Position numbers and translations under genes: made by a program. The notes beneath the pieces were generated by a model, which saw only the letters and a program-made list of their open reading frames with translations, searched no databases and had not been told where the DNA came from. 64,000 bases of DNA, from the NCBI GenBank assembly GCA_013298145.1, contig JAAFJO010000006.1, positions 124,001-188,000 of the forward strand. The letters are read 5' to 3'. Positions 48,209 through 58,889 of this stretch are shown here, piece after piece; positions within the stretch are counted from its first letter, which is position 1, and each line of letters opens with the position of its first letter. The DNA is from Betaproteobacteria bacterium. Its GTDB lineage: Bacteria > Pseudomonadota > Gammaproteobacteria > Burkholderiales > Casimicrobiaceae.

Positions 48209-49444
48209 CTACTTCGTCCTCGACGCCTTCACAAGTGCAGCCACCGCGTCCTTGCTCGACATATTCGAGTTCATGAACTTGGCGACGACGTCTACGATTG
48301 CGCCTTGCGTCGCCGATGGCACGGCCATGCCATGCGCGAACGAAGGCACCAATCCGCCACTCTTCGCCGTTGCGTTGAAATCGACGATCGATTTCTTTGC
48401 GCATGCGTCGAACTTCGCGTCACTCATGCCAGAGCGAACAGGGATCGAGCCTTTGTTCAGGTTGAACACTTCCTGGAACTCGGGGGACATGATCGCGGTA
48501 GCCAGATCGAGTTGACCTTTCTGCACTGCCGCATCTTTCACCTTAAACATCGCAAACGAATCGATATTGAACGTGTAGGCGTTGGCCGTGCCTGGCGTTG
48601 GCACGCAGGCGTAATCTTTGCCCGCGACTTTATTCGCGGACGTGAATTCGCCCTTCGCCCAATCGCCCATGAACTGCATTCCGCCTTTGCCATTCATCAC
48701 CATGGCAGTGGCAAGATTCCAATCGCGACCCGCAGCGTCTTTGTCGATGTAGGTTTTGATCTTCGCGAGCGTGTCGAACGATTTGAGCATCGTTGGCGAA
48801 TCAATCGCTTTCGGATCGAGCTTCACGAGCGCATCGTTGAAAAACTTCGCACCGCCAACACCGAGCACGACCGATTCGAACACCGTTGCGTCTTGCCACG
48901 GCTGACCGCCGTGAGCGATCGCCGTCATGCCCGCCGCTTTGAACTTGTCTGCGAGCGCGAAGAACTCATCGAAGTTAGTCGGCGCTTTGCCACCGGCTTT
49001 GTTCAATGCGTCTTGATTGATCCAGAGCCAATTGACGCGATGCACGTTGACTGGTGCGGCAACATATTTGCCTTTGTACTTCATGGCGTCGCCTACCACT
49101 TTCGGAAGCAACTTGTCCCACTCGTCCGACGCGCCCGAGATGTCTGCGAGCACGCCCTGCTGCGCCCACTCTTGAATCGATGGGCCCTTGATCTGCGCTG
49201 CGACCGGTGCATTGCCTGCGACCACACGCGCCTTGAGCGCTGTCATTGCAGCATCGCCGCCGCCACCCGCCACTGCGAAGTCTTTCCACTTGTGGCCCTT
49301 GGCTTCCATCATCTTCTTGAGCTCAGCAACTGATTTCGCCTCACCGCCCGATGTCCACCAGTGCAACACTTCAACTTCGGCAGCATACGATGCGCCCGCC
49401 ACAAACGATGCTGCAATTGCAGCGGCAACAAACTTCAATTTCAT
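48209..49444 (-). CDS. Extracellular sugar-binding protein (glucose/mannose-type)
   Basis: MKLKFVAAAIAASFVAGASYAAEVEVLHWWTSGGEAKSVAELKKMMEAKGHKWKDFAVAGGGGDAAMTALKARVVAGNAP. Confidence 0.93.
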   Translation of the reverse strand: MKLKFVAAAIAASFVAGASYAAEVEVLHWWTSGGEAKSVAELKKMMEAKGHKWKDFAVAGGGGDAAMTALKARVVAGNAPVAAQIKGPSIQEWAQQGVLADISGASDEWDKLLPKVVGDAMKYKGKYVAAPVNVHRVNWLWINQDALNKAGGKAPTNFDEFFALADKFKAAGMTAIAHGGQPWQDATVFESVVLGVGGAKFFNDALVKLDPKAIDSPTMLKSFDTLAKIKTYIDKDAAGRDWNLATAMVMNGKGGMQFMGDWAKGEFTSANKVAGKDYACVPTPGTANAYTFNIDSFAMFKVKDAAVQKGQLDLATAIMSPEFQEVFNLNKGSIPVRSGMSDAKFDACAKKSIVDFNATAKSGGLVPSFAHGMAVPSATQGAIVDVVAKFMNSNMSSKDAVAALVKASRTK

Positions 49445-49584
49445 AACTCCTCCTTGAGTCATCGAGCTTTGTGAAAACTTTCGCTTATGCGAATGACATA
49501 AAGTGTAGCTTGGGCGCTTCGCGCTTGACGCGATTCTCGCTGAGCGCTCCGCGCAATCCTCGCTCGGCACCTCACACTAGCTCC

Positions 49585-49643
49585 TGTAGGCGCGGGCTTG
49601 ACCGGGCTTCGCTCACGGCTGCGCGGTCAAGCCCGCGCCTACA
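49585..49643. repeat. Family F full palindrome (TGTAGGCGCGGGCTTGACC...GCGGTCAAGCCCGCGCCTACA)
   Basis: Near-perfect inverted arms. Confidence 0.9.
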
Positions 49644-49649
49644 CGCAAC

Positions 49650-51281
49650 CTACGCAAACTTGTACTCTTTGAACTGCTCGCGCAGTTTGGATTTCTGCAT
49701 CTTGCCCGTCGCACCAAGCGGAATAGCATCGACGAAAAGCACATCATCGGGCACTTGCCATTTGGCGATTTTGCCTTCGTAGAACTTTAGCAATTCTTCT
49801 TTGCTTGGTGTCGCGTCCGGCTTCTTCACCACGCAGAGCACCGGGCGCTCATCCCACTTCGGATGTGGCAAACCGATGCAGGCGGCCATCAGCACGGTCG
49901 GGTGCGCCATTGCAATGTTTTCAATGTCGATTGAGCTGATCCATTCGCCGCCACTCTTGATTACATCTTTGCTGCGATCGGTAATTTGCATGTAGCCGTC
50001 GGGGTCGAGCGTGGCAACGTCTCCAGTATGGAAGTAGCCCTCAGTGTCGAGAATTTTTGCGGGCTCTCTGAAATACTGACCGATGATCCACGGGCCGCGC
50101 ACCATCAGATTGCCATACGCTTTGCCATCGCGCGGCAACTCGTTGCCCGCATCGTCCACGATCTTCATGTCAACACCAAACACGGCGCGGCCTTGCTTCA
50201 GAAGCACAGCGCGCTGTGTCGGCCAGTCAGCTTCCATGTGTTTCACCTTGAGCGTGCCGTAGGTGCCAAGCGGACTCATCTCAGTCATGCCCCAGGCGTG
50301 ATTCACGGTGACGCCGTATTTGTCGCGGAAGGCATCGAGCATCGCGGGCGGACATGCCGAGCCGCCGATCGTCGTGCGCTTCATCGTGGAAAGTTTGAGG
50401 CCATTCGCATCCATGTGGCCAAGATGCATCTGCCACACGGTCGGAACGCCCGCTGAGAACGTGACGCGCTCGCCTTCAAACAATTCGTAGATCGACTTGC
50501 CATCCAGCGCGGGGCCAGGGAACACCACTTTCGCACCCACCATCGGCATGAGATACGGCAAGCCCCATGCGTTTACATGAAACATCGGCACTACGGGCAA
50601 CACGGTATCGCGACCATTCACACCGATTGAATCACTCGCCGCTGAGGCCATCGCATGAAGCAGCGTCGAGCGATGAGAATAAAGCACGCCCTTTGGATTG
50701 CCCGTCGTGCCACTCGTGTAGCAGAGCGACGAGGCAAGATTCTCGTCGAACGTTGGCCAGCGGTAACTCGACGCGGCAGTCTCGTGTGAGGCGATCCACG
50801 ATTCGTACGCAACCAAGTTGGGGATACCGTGATCGGTGGGCAGCGCGCTCGCGTCGCACAACGCAACGTAATGTTTCACTGTCGAACACTTCGGCGCGAT
50901 TGCTTTGATCAGCGGCAAGAAGGTCATATCGAAACACAGCACCTCGTCTTCCGCGTGATTGACGATCCATGCCATTTGATCAGGATGCAGACGCGGATTA
51001 ACGGTATGCAGAATACGCCCCGATCCGGAAACGCCGTAGTAGAGCTCGAAATGGCGGTAGCCATTCCAAGCGAGCGTCGCCACGCGAGCGCTTTGCGCGA
51101 GCTTCGAGGCATCGAGCGCGCAAGCCACTGCGCGAGCGCGCTTCGCCACCTCTGCGTAGTTCGTACGATGAATGTCGCCTTCAACGCGGCGAGAGACGAC
51201 TTCTGTGTCGCCGTGATAGAGCGCCGCGAATTCGATGATGTTCGAAATCAGTAACGGCTGCGACTGCATGAGACCGAGCAT
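49650..51281 (-). CDS. Long/medium-chain acyl-CoA synthetase (AMP-binding)
   Basis: [75 protein letters not shown]. Confidence 0.93.
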   Translation of the reverse strand: MLGLMQSQPLLISNIIEFAALYHGDTEVVSRRVEGDIHRTNYAEVAKRARAVACALDASKLAQSARVATLAWNGYRHFELYYGVSGSGRILHTVNPRLHPDQMAWIVNHAEDEVLCFDMTFLPLIKAIAPKCSTVKHYVALCDASALPTDHGIPNLVAYESWIASHETAASSYRWPTFDENLASSLCYTSGTTGNPKGVLYSHRSTLLHAMASAASDSIGVNGRDTVLPVVPMFHVNAWGLPYLMPMVGAKVVFPGPALDGKSIYELFEGERVTFSAGVPTVWQMHLGHMDANGLKLSTMKRTTIGGSACPPAMLDAFRDKYGVTVNHAWGMTEMSPLGTYGTLKVKHMEADWPTQRAVLLKQGRAVFGVDMKIVDDAGNELPRDGKAYGNLMVRGPWIIGQYFREPAKILDTEGYFHTGDVATLDPDGYMQITDRSKDVIKSGGEWISSIDIENIAMAHPTVLMAACIGLPHPKWDERPVLCVVKKPDATPSKEELLKFYEGKIAKWQVPDDVLFVDAIPLGATGKMQKSKLREQFKEYKFA

Positions 51282-51397
51282 GGCTCCTCCTTTTTCTATT
51301 CGACTGCGAATGTAGAGGAAAGCCGCCTCAGTGCAGAGACGGGTTCGCCATAGATCGGATCAGACTGCGAAGAACCGTAACAGCCCATTAGCTTAAC

Positions 51398-51481
51398 GCC
51401 CAATTCAATTGGGCGTGCACAGTATTTACAATGTAAGTTTATAGACTATTTATTTCGACTTAGTGCCCAACTATGTTGGGC
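51398..51481. promoter_or_regulatory. Twin 17-bp palindromes GCCCAATTCAATTGGGC and GCCCAACTATGTTGGGC
   Basis: Positions 51398-51414 and 51465-51481, upstream of the acyl-CoA synthetase start. Confidence 0.55.
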
Positions 51482-51539
51482 GAAAACGTAAATAGTTATT
51501 ACTTTCTGAATTCGGCCGGGACCGATCTCACCTATCTGC

Positions 51540-52238
51540 CTAATCAGCGATGCGCACGGTGATCGGTTCGCAGCCGACACAGCTCGCCCTCATCGTATCG
51601 CCGCGCACGACGGCGGCGACGCCCTCAGGCGTGCCAGTCATGATCACATCGCCGGGCTGCAACTCCCACGCAGCGCTCAAGTGTTCGATGATCTCGTTGA
51701 CGCTCCAGATCAGTTTTGCAACATCGCTCTTTTGCGTGGTCTTCCCGTTCACCGTCAATTCAATGGCACCAGCGCTAAGCTCGCCGCTCTTGCTAATAGG
51801 TGTCACTGGCCCGATTGGGGCGGAATGATCAAACGCCTTGCCAATTTCCCACGGACGCCCCTGCTTCTTGGCCTCCCCCTGGAGATCGCGACGCGTCATG
51901 TCGAGTCCCACCGCGTAGCCGAAGACATAACTCGCGGCATCGACTGCGGAAATGTTTTTTCCGCCCTTCCGAATCGCAACGACCAGCTCCACTTCATGGT
52001 GCAAATTCTGCGTGAGCGACGGATAGGGAATTGAAACCACTTCATTACTTGCAACGGGCACCACCGCATCGGCAGGCTTCAAAAAGAAAAAAGGCGGCTC
52101 GCGACCCGTAAAGCCCATTTCTTGAGCGTGTTCAACGTAGTTGCGGCCCACGCAATACACGCGGCGGATGGGGAAGCGATCAGTGCTACCAACAATCGCA
52201 AGTGACACAACTGAACTGGGTGAAACGGCGTAAGTCAT
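51540..52238 (-). CDS. Fumarylacetoacetate hydrolase family protein, likely fumarylpyruvate (or maleylpyruvate) hydrolase
   Basis: RRVYCVGRNYVEHAQEMGFTGREPPFFFLKPADAVV; GYAVGLDMTRRDLQGEAKKQGRPWEIGKAFDHSAP; gentisate operon. Confidence 0.9.
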   Translation of the reverse strand: MTYAVSPSSVVSLAIVGSTDRFPIRRVYCVGRNYVEHAQEMGFTGREPPFFFLKPADAVVPVASNEVVSIPYPSLTQNLHHEVELVVAIRKGGKNISAVDAASYVFGYAVGLDMTRRDLQGEAKKQGRPWEIGKAFDHSAPIGPVTPISKSGELSAGAIELTVNGKTTQKSDVAKLIWSVNEIIEHLSAAWELQPGDVIMTGTPEGVAAVVRGDTMRASCVGCEPITVRIAD

Positions 52239-52327
52239 ATGAATGGATAGAAGTGGGTTATTGATACCGAGCGACGTCAAGCCGTCACCTACATTTCTGT
52301 TTTCAGCAGCCGCGCGTCGCTATGTGT

Positions 52328-52352
52328 TGTAGGCGCGGGCTTGACCGCGCTC
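52328..52352 (+). repeat. Family F repeat half-element
   Basis: TGTAGGCGCGGGCTTGACCGCGCTCA, compare 25681. Confidence 0.78.
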
Positions 52353-52377
52353 AAACCCTCGCGAAGAGGAACGTCAA

Positions 52378-53430
52378 TCACATTGAACGCTCCTCTCGCC
52401 AGACGCCCATCGCTTGTTGCACAGGTCGATCCGAAAACGAGAAAAGTACGCAATCCTCATTTGCAGAAAGGGACAGCGAATACCATGACGGAACGACGAA
52501 CTGATCGCGCGGCGAAACGTTAAACGTCCAGGTCTGTTCGCCGCGCGAAACCGTTGCCACACCGCTGCCTTCAACCACGCTGAACACCGCGCCGTCGGTT
52601 TGCCGATACGGCTTGCCAGAAAAACCGCGAGGAAGCAGCTGCAAAAACGTTGCAATCGTTGGCATGGGCGAGCCACCGGTCGCGGGGTTCACATAACGAA
52701 GTTTCACCCCGTCAAACTCATCAATCGCTTGGTCGCGCGAGAGCTTCTCGAGCGCTTCGCGCGAGCGTGAATACGGGTACGAAAAGATGGGAGACGTCGC
52801 GCCATTTGGCGCATCGTAGCGAAGCGGGAGCATGTTTGCACCGTAGCGCGCAAAACTGTGTCCCTCGGGTTTCGTCACTTGCTGTTGGGCGGCGGTGCCA
52901 TTCTCCGCGAACCCCGCGTCGAAGAAACGCAGCATCGGAATATCAAGGCCGTCGAGCCACACCACAGGTCCCGTCGCCTCACTGCCGTGGTCATGCCAGG
53001 TCCAACTCGGGGTGATGATGAAATCGCCTGGATACATCGTAGTTCGCTCGCCGTTCACGGCAGTGAACGCGCCCGACCCTTCAACCACAAATCGGAGCGC
53101 GCTTTGCGTGTGGCGATGGCTGGGTGCCACTTCGCCCGGAAGAATCAGTTGCAAGCCCGCGTAGAGCGATTGTGTAATCGCGCTTTGACCGCGAAGCGCC
53201 GGATTCTCAAGAATCAGCACACGGCGAACCGCGTCTTCAGCGGTGATCGCCTCGCCGGCACGCATGAGAAACGGGCGCACCTGATCATACGTCCAATGCG
53301 CTGGAACGCATGGCGAATTTGGCTCGCGTGGGACGAGCGCATGCAGCACTTCCCACAAGGGCGTTAGATTGAACGGCGACATCGCCTCATAGAGCGCGGC
53401 GCGATCCCTGTTTTGTAGTCTAGCGTTCAT
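52378..53430 (-). CDS. Gentisate 1,2-dioxygenase
   Basis: 350 aa double cupin; [50 protein letters not shown]. Confidence 0.94.
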   Translation of the reverse strand: MNARLQNRDRAALYEAMSPFNLTPLWEVLHALVPREPNSPCVPAHWTYDQVRPFLMRAGEAITAEDAVRRVLILENPALRGQSAITQSLYAGLQLILPGEVAPSHRHTQSALRFVVEGSGAFTAVNGERTTMYPGDFIITPSWTWHDHGSEATGPVVWLDGLDIPMLRFFDAGFAENGTAAQQQVTKPEGHSFARYGANMLPLRYDAPNGATSPIFSYPYSRSREALEKLSRDQAIDEFDGVKLRYVNPATGGSPMPTIATFLQLLPRGFSGKPYRQTDGAVFSVVEGSGVATVSRGEQTWTFNVSPRDQFVVPSWYSLSLSANEDCVLFSFSDRPVQQAMGVWREERSM

Positions 53431-53451
53431 TACCGTTACTCAGGTTTTGCT

Positions 53452-54651
53452 TCATGCGGCAAACATCGTTGCCGGATCAATACCATCGTACATCCACTTC
53501 AAACCCGCGAATCCCGCGCTCTCTTTTCCGCTCTGGAAGAGCTGATTGCGAAGCTCGCGTGTGACACCGCTTGCATGATAAATGTCGCCATAGAAGCGAG
53601 CCGTGAGCTGGACGCGCGCCGTGCGCAAGTAGCGTGCACGCTCGTAGGCTTGAAACGCGGCAGCGATCGAATCATGCGCGCGAAGCGCTTCTCGCAACAC
53701 ACAGGCATCTTCGATCGCCTGGCCCGCACCCTGCGCGAGATATTGGAGCATCGGATGCGCAGCATCGCCGAGCAAGGTGACTCGACCTTGACTCCACCCC
53801 TTTACCGGTTCGCGATCACAGAGCAGCCACATCTTCCAGACGTTGATTTTCTCGAGCAACGCTTTGACCGGTGTCGCCGCGTTTGCAAAGCGCGCCTTTA
53901 GTTCATCAATGTCGCCGAAAGTGTTCCAGCCCTCGTCATATTTGTTGCTGTGAAATACGGCCACCAAGTTGTAGAGCTCGCCACGACGAAGCGGATACGT
54001 CACGAGATGCGTCTTTTCACCGCCCCAGAGCTCCACTTCATTACGCCACAAATGGCTTGGCACCTCATCGCGCTTGAGCACCGCGCGATAGGCGATATGT
54101 CCAGAAACGCGCGGCTTCCCGTCGCCGATGATTGCTTCTCGGATGCGAGACCACATGCCGTCCGCGCCAATGAGTGCATCGCCGTCGAATTCGCGCCCGT
54201 CGGCAAGTTTCACGTTGACACGATCTGCCGACTGGCTAAACGATTCAATTCGGCTGGCCGTGAGCAGCGTGACATTGCCAAACGCGTGACATGCGTTCAG
54301 AAGTACATCGTGTAAGTCTGCGCGATAGATCACCCCATAGGGAAAGCCATACGCCGCTTTTGCGGTCTCAGTAAGCGGCACGCGAACCACTTGTTCGCCC
54401 GTCGCTACATCGCGCATACCTAAGTGAGTCGGATAGCTCGCCACACGGTCAATATCCGCTGTGAGCCCAAGATAATCAAACATTCGAAAGACGTTTGGGC
54501 CGAGTTGAATCCCAGCGCCGATTTCTCCGAACGCGTCGGTTTGTTCAAACACCGTCACGCGATGGCCATCACTCGCGAGCACGAGCGCCGCTGCGAGCCC
54601 ACCAATACCACCGCCAGCAATCAGCATTTGAGTTTCGCGACTCGGGTTCAT
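53452..54651 (-). CDS. FAD-dependent 3-hydroxybenzoate 6-monooxygenase
   Basis: LIAGGGIGGLAAALVLASDGHRVTVFEQ, DALIGADGMWSRIR, VTLLGDAAHPMLQYLAQGAGQAIEDA; adjacent gentisate dioxygenase. Confidence 0.9.
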   Translation of the reverse strand: MNPSRETQMLIAGGGIGGLAAALVLASDGHRVTVFEQTDAFGEIGAGIQLGPNVFRMFDYLGLTADIDRVASYPTHLGMRDVATGEQVVRVPLTETAKAAYGFPYGVIYRADLHDVLLNACHAFGNVTLLTASRIESFSQSADRVNVKLADGREFDGDALIGADGMWSRIREAIIGDGKPRVSGHIAYRAVLKRDEVPSHLWRNEVELWGGEKTHLVTYPLRRGELYNLVAVFHSNKYDEGWNTFGDIDELKARFANAATPVKALLEKINVWKMWLLCDREPVKGWSQGRVTLLGDAAHPMLQYLAQGAGQAIEDACVLREALRAHDSIAAAFQAYERARYLRTARVQLTARFYGDIYHASGVTRELRNQLFQSGKESAGFAGLKWMYDGIDPATMFAA

Positions 54652-54684
54652 CGTTTACTTTTCGCAGCAATTACTGCTATTCAA

Positions 54685-54711
54685 TAAGTCTACTTATAAT
54701 AAGTGTACTTA
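54685..54711. promoter_or_regulatory. Tandem palindromes TAAGTCTACTTA and TAAGTGTACTTA, candidate MarR operators
   Basis: 54685-54696 and 54700-54711, 15-bp repeat spacing, between divergent monooxygenase and marR genes. Confidence 0.65.
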
Positions 54712-54730
54712 CTAACTAACTGGTTTGCAA

Positions 54731-55240
54731 ATGCGCGCGTCGAAACTTGTGGAGCCAGCCCCCAGAAATGCAACGCAGCAGGTGTTTGATATCCATTCTG
54801 TTCCAGGACATTTGATTCGCCGCGCACAACAGATTGCGGTTGCTATCTTCGTCGAGGAAACCGCCGAAACTGATCTCACGCCAATCCAATTCGCACTACT
54901 TGCAGAGCTCGAACGAGCGTCGGGCGTTGATCAAGTCACGCTCGCCGCGCTGATCGCAGTCGATGTGGCAACGTTCGGCCAAGTCGTCACCCGCCTTGAA
55001 GAGCGCGGTCTCGTCGTGCGAGAAAGCGATCCCGTTGATCGTCGCAGGAAGCGTCTCGCGCTCACGTCAGCAGGTCGAAGCTGCCTCAAACGAGCCATCC
55101 CCGCAGTGCGGTCAGCGCAGGCTCGGATCCTCGCTCCTCTAGATGCGATTGAGCAGGCTGAGCTCTGCCGCTTACTCGCGAAACTTGTAGAACAAAACAA
55201 TGACGCTAGTCGGGCGCCGATGCGCCGGGTTACGGGTTAA
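54731..55240 (+). CDS. MarR family transcriptional regulator
   Basis: LTPIQFALLAELERASGVDQVTLAALIAVDVATFGQVVTRLEERGLVVRESDPVDRRRKRLALTSAGR. Confidence 0.92.
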   Translation: MRASKLVEPAPRNATQQVFDIHSVPGHLIRRAQQIAVAIFVEETAETDLTPIQFALLAELERASGVDQVTLAALIAVDVATFGQVVTRLEERGLVVRESDPVDRRRKRLALTSAGRSCLKRAIPAVRSAQARILAPLDAIEQAELCRLLAKLVEQNNDASRAPMRRVTG

Positions 55241-56954
55241 GACGCGTTCCATTAGCCCGTAGCCGCGCGAGGGTGTACATGGTTTCTCACGCTGCGTGGA
55301 TCGCCGCGCAGTGAGCCCTTCTCTGAGTACTGTTAATTCCTTTAAGAACGCCAGTTTGCGTTTTTAACGGCACGCCCATTTCTACGTCGTAGAAGCGCGT
55401 TTTGTTAAGTAAGTCCCAATTTAAATCTGCTTCTAACGACGTGGCTGTGACGGTAAATGCATGACAACGGCGAGTAAAAGGTGATGTGTTTCGCCTCGAC
55501 GGCCTGACTCATTCAAGCCTGTATCTTTTGGACTAAGACCTGGTGAATAGTCAAACGAAGGCGCGACGATTAAGCCGCTTTCCCCTCACTGATGCTAGCG
55601 GCTGCTGAATACGCCTTCGTCGCCATCGCCCCGTGTGCACGGATTCGTATGAGCCTAACGAGTTTGGGTTTTCATTCGAATGTGTTGACGTTTTCGTGGT
55701 CACGGCGCATCGCGGTGACAAGTGTGGAGAAGCGATAACAGGTCTCATGACTTGGTTTGACAATGCAGATGGACGAAATTGCCGCACCTTCTCTATATCT
55801 AAAACTTCATCGTAGTGAATTTGCAGGCAGGAGCCAAAAAATAGAAGCAGCAGCGGGGCTGAGTGTTTGTCGTAGCCAGCCCCGGCGTCGTTTGCCCAAA
55901 AACGGTGGAAGTCGCGAAGTCGCGCGCGATTCCACCGGGGCGCGAGCGGAACCGTTACTTCACAGAAAAGGGCTTGCTCGATCTCATGGCGCTGCAAACG
56001 ATTCAGTGTGAGACTTGCGGCGAAGTACATCGCGCGTAATCATTCCCGGTCAATCGCGCACCAGGGCATGTTTGCGCTCTTTTGGCGGATGCGGCGATTC
56101 AGGTTTCGATGCACGCGAAGTTGACAGACGAGGCGCGACGGCCGACGTGGCGAGCGCACGGAGAGCGGGCGACAAGTGTGTCGCAAAAACTTCGTAACCA
56201 CTCTGAGCGCCGCTTCTGCCAAATGAGCTGAACCCGCCCCGAAGAATTCCGAAAATGTGACGCGTCTGCTTTTTAACGTGGCCTGAATCGTGGGCCGCCG
56301 AAGCACCTGATCGCTTGATTCGAAAGCGTGAACCATGCTGTTCGACTTTGCGACGATGTTGGGGCCGTCGCTACCGCAAATACAAACCCAGCCACCTTCA
56401 TCGCGGATAGGTGCGAACCAGAGATGTATGGGGTGACTTGGCCGGCACGTCGCCAGCAAATCCGCGGGCTCGTTCGGGCTTCGCAAGCGCTGACGAGCGC
56501 TGAGTTGCGTAGATATCAACTCGCCATGGCGAGCGGCCGTAGACACGGATCCGCAACAAGCTTTCCACAACTTCCGAGTGACCGTATGCTGCGACGCGCG
56601 CTCAGCCCGTGCCGTCGGCAGGGGCGTTCGACACGAATGTAGGATGCTCAAATGTGGTCAGCGTTACAGTTGAAGACCTTTCCGTATTTCGCTGCCTGCA
56701 TCAAAACACGGCGGGCTTGGGAATGCCAACAGCATAGAAATCACTTGGCAACAGCCGACTTGAAAACCTTGACGCGCCCATCGACAACCGAAACCCAACG
56801 GCGAACAATCGAGCGGCATTTGCATTTACGTCCGTGTTCTTCCTGAATCGTGCAGTTGCTCTCGCTCTCTCGACTGAAACCAAACCTAAAATGCGAGAGC
56901 GTTGTCAACGGGCAGCGAGATTCTGGGGGACAGATATTGGGAGACTGCTGGCGC

Positions 56955-58889
56955 ATGCTAGCTCTACGCAGGTGCGCGGCAACGGCAGCGGCCCACGCGA
57001 TCGTCGTTTTGTTTATCGGTTTGGCGATATTGGGCGCGTTTGGTGCTGTTACCCCGGGCGACATTCGTGAAGCTGAATCGACGCGGTACTCCACAGGATT
57101 GCTGCAGTTTGATTACGCTCAAAAACTAACGCAGCAGCTTTCTCCGGACACGCCGCCCGAACTGGTTGTAGACACGGTTAATCTTCTCGCACGTGCCTGC
57201 ATCGAAATCGGGCGAGGCGATCTTGCACTGGGTGCACTTTCGGAGGCAATCGCGCTTGCCACCCAAATCAATGACCCGATGCGACTCGCAACGCTCAAGC
57301 AAGCACGAGCGCGAGCGAAATACTTCATGGGACTTGAGTCGGAGGCTGCGAAAGAAAGCGCCGAAGCAATTCGTGCACAGCGCGGAATCGCCGCCAGTTT
57401 TGCAGAACACCCAGACCCCACCCGCTTGATTGACGATCTGTTCGACTACGCGATGATTGAACGCGCCGCAGGAGGCGACGGCAATGCAATCTCGTCGTTG
57501 CGGCTAATTGAGCGCTTGCTGCCGCTCTCTAGAATCCGCGTTCGTCACGAAATCGCCCTTGACTATGCCCTTGCCGACGTCTTGCAGTCCTTTGCGGATT
57601 ACGAACCCGCGCGAAAACGACTCCTCATCGCGCTTGAAAAGGCAGAGCGTGCCGGTGAAATCGGATGGCAGCTAGAACTCCTGCACGCGCTTAGCATCAA
57701 CGAATTGGATCGTGGAGACCTCGGCGCAGCTGAGCGCACTGCGATGCGTCATCTTGAGGCCTCGCGACTGCAAAAAAGTCTTCTTGGTGCAGCGACCGCC
57801 GCCCTCAGCCTAGCCGAAATTCATCGCTTGCAACAAGATAGCCCGAGAGCGTACGCGCGCGCGGCCGACGCCGTGCGACTTCATGATCGACTGGACGACA
57901 ATATCGCGCGAGCCAGCGCTCGACGGGAGCTTGCGCTCGCAGCTGCAGCAACAGGTCGCATCGACGAAGCCAGGAAACTCCTCAGCGAAATGCTGGCACT
58001 GCGTCCGGAAAACTCAAGCGAGCAATGGGCGCATCGGGTAGCGCAACTGCGCACCCAAATCGCAATGGCAGCAAAGAGCGGCAACGACGCCATCGTGCTC
58101 CGCGCACGCGAGGAGCTATTGGCCTATATACGTCAAGCGAAAACTACTGCCGCTCAAATTCGCGCGCTACGCGAGTACCACGAGGTGAATGCGCGTGAGC
58201 TTGAGCTAGAAGCGCTTCTGAAGCAAAACGCGGTCAGCGAGGTGGTAATCAAGCGCGATCAAACGCGAATATTCTGGCAACGGATTGCAATCACCGCATC
58301 GCTTGTCACATTGTTAGCGGTGGGCGTCGCGCTCTTTGTGCTCGCTCGGCGCGCAAATTCGCTCCGCGTCACTGCCGAAACTGATGCACTTACGAGCGTG
58401 AATTCGCGCGCAGCGATTCTTGCCACGGCTCACTCGCGCTGCGCGGAAGCTGAGGCAAATGGCGAGTACATCGCGGTGTGCGTTCTAGATATTGATCGGT
58501 TCAAACAATTCAACGACACGTACGGACACGCGCTCGGCGATCAAGTGTTGATTCATTGCGTTGACATCATTCGCGAGTCCCTGCGACGTGACGACGCCGT
58601 CGGGAGGATCGGTGGCGATGAGTTTTTGTTGGTGCTGCGCTCAGCGAACGAGGCTCGCGCTCACGCAATCATTGACCGCATTGTCGCCACGATCGCACAA
58701 CGACCGGTCATGCATAACGGGCAACCGTTGTTTGTAAGTGTCAGCGCTGGCGTCGCGGAGTTCGCACCGAGTTCGCAGGACTCGGTTAAGCAGCTAATTC
58801 AGCGAGCAGATCGTGGGTTACTGAATGCGAAGCAAAACGGGAAGAACCGCGTGGAACGGTTTTCGACGTTGGCCGAAGCGGTGCAATAA
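56955..58889 (+). CDS. Diguanylate cyclase with TPR-like sensory region and C-terminal GGDEF domain
   Basis: Helical repeats, TM segment (ITASLVTLLAVGVALFVLA), CVLDIDRFKQFNDTYGHALGDQVL, RRDDAVGRIGGDEFLLVLR with RxxD I-site. Confidence 0.92.
   Translation: MLALRRCAATAAAHAIVVLFIGLAILGAFGAVTPGDIREAESTRYSTGLLQFDYAQKLTQQLSPDTPPELVVDTVNLLARACIEIGRGDLALGALSEAIALATQINDPMRLATLKQARARAKYFMGLESEAAKESAEAIRAQRGIAASFAEHPDPTRLIDDLFDYAMIERAAGGDGNAISSLRLIERLLPLSRIRVRHEIALDYALADVLQSFADYEPARKRLLIALEKAERAGEIGWQLELLHALSINELDRGDLGAAERTAMRHLEASRLQKSLLGAATAALSLAEIHRLQQDSPRAYARAADAVRLHDRLDDNIARASARRELALAAAATGRIDEARKLLSEMLALRPENSSEQWAHRVAQLRTQIAMAAKSGNDAIVLRAREELLAYIRQAKTTAAQIRALREYHEVNARELELEALLKQNAVSEVVIKRDQTRIFWQRIAITASLVTLLAVGVALFVLARRANSLRVTAETDALTSVNSRAAILATAHSRCAEAEANGEYIAVCVLDIDRFKQFNDTYGHALGDQVLIHCVDIIRESLRRDDAVGRIGGDEFLLVLRSANEARAHAIIDRIVATIAQRPVMHNGQPLFVSVSAGVAEFAPSSQDSVKQLIQRADRGLLNAKQNGKNRVERFSTLAEAVQ

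Noticed and set aside
48077-49333. 418-aa plus-strand ORF opposite the sugar-binding protein
   Set aside because: Arg/His-rich antisense shadow with no recognisable domain; sense strand encodes a clear solute-binding protein
55551-56030. 159-aa minus-strand ORF in the ORF desert
   Set aside because: No family resemblance; kept only as part of the decayed-region finding
56040-56651. 203-aa minus-strand ORF in the ORF desert
   Set aside because: No recognisable motif, low-complexity Arg/Ser composition, no clear RBS; insufficient support
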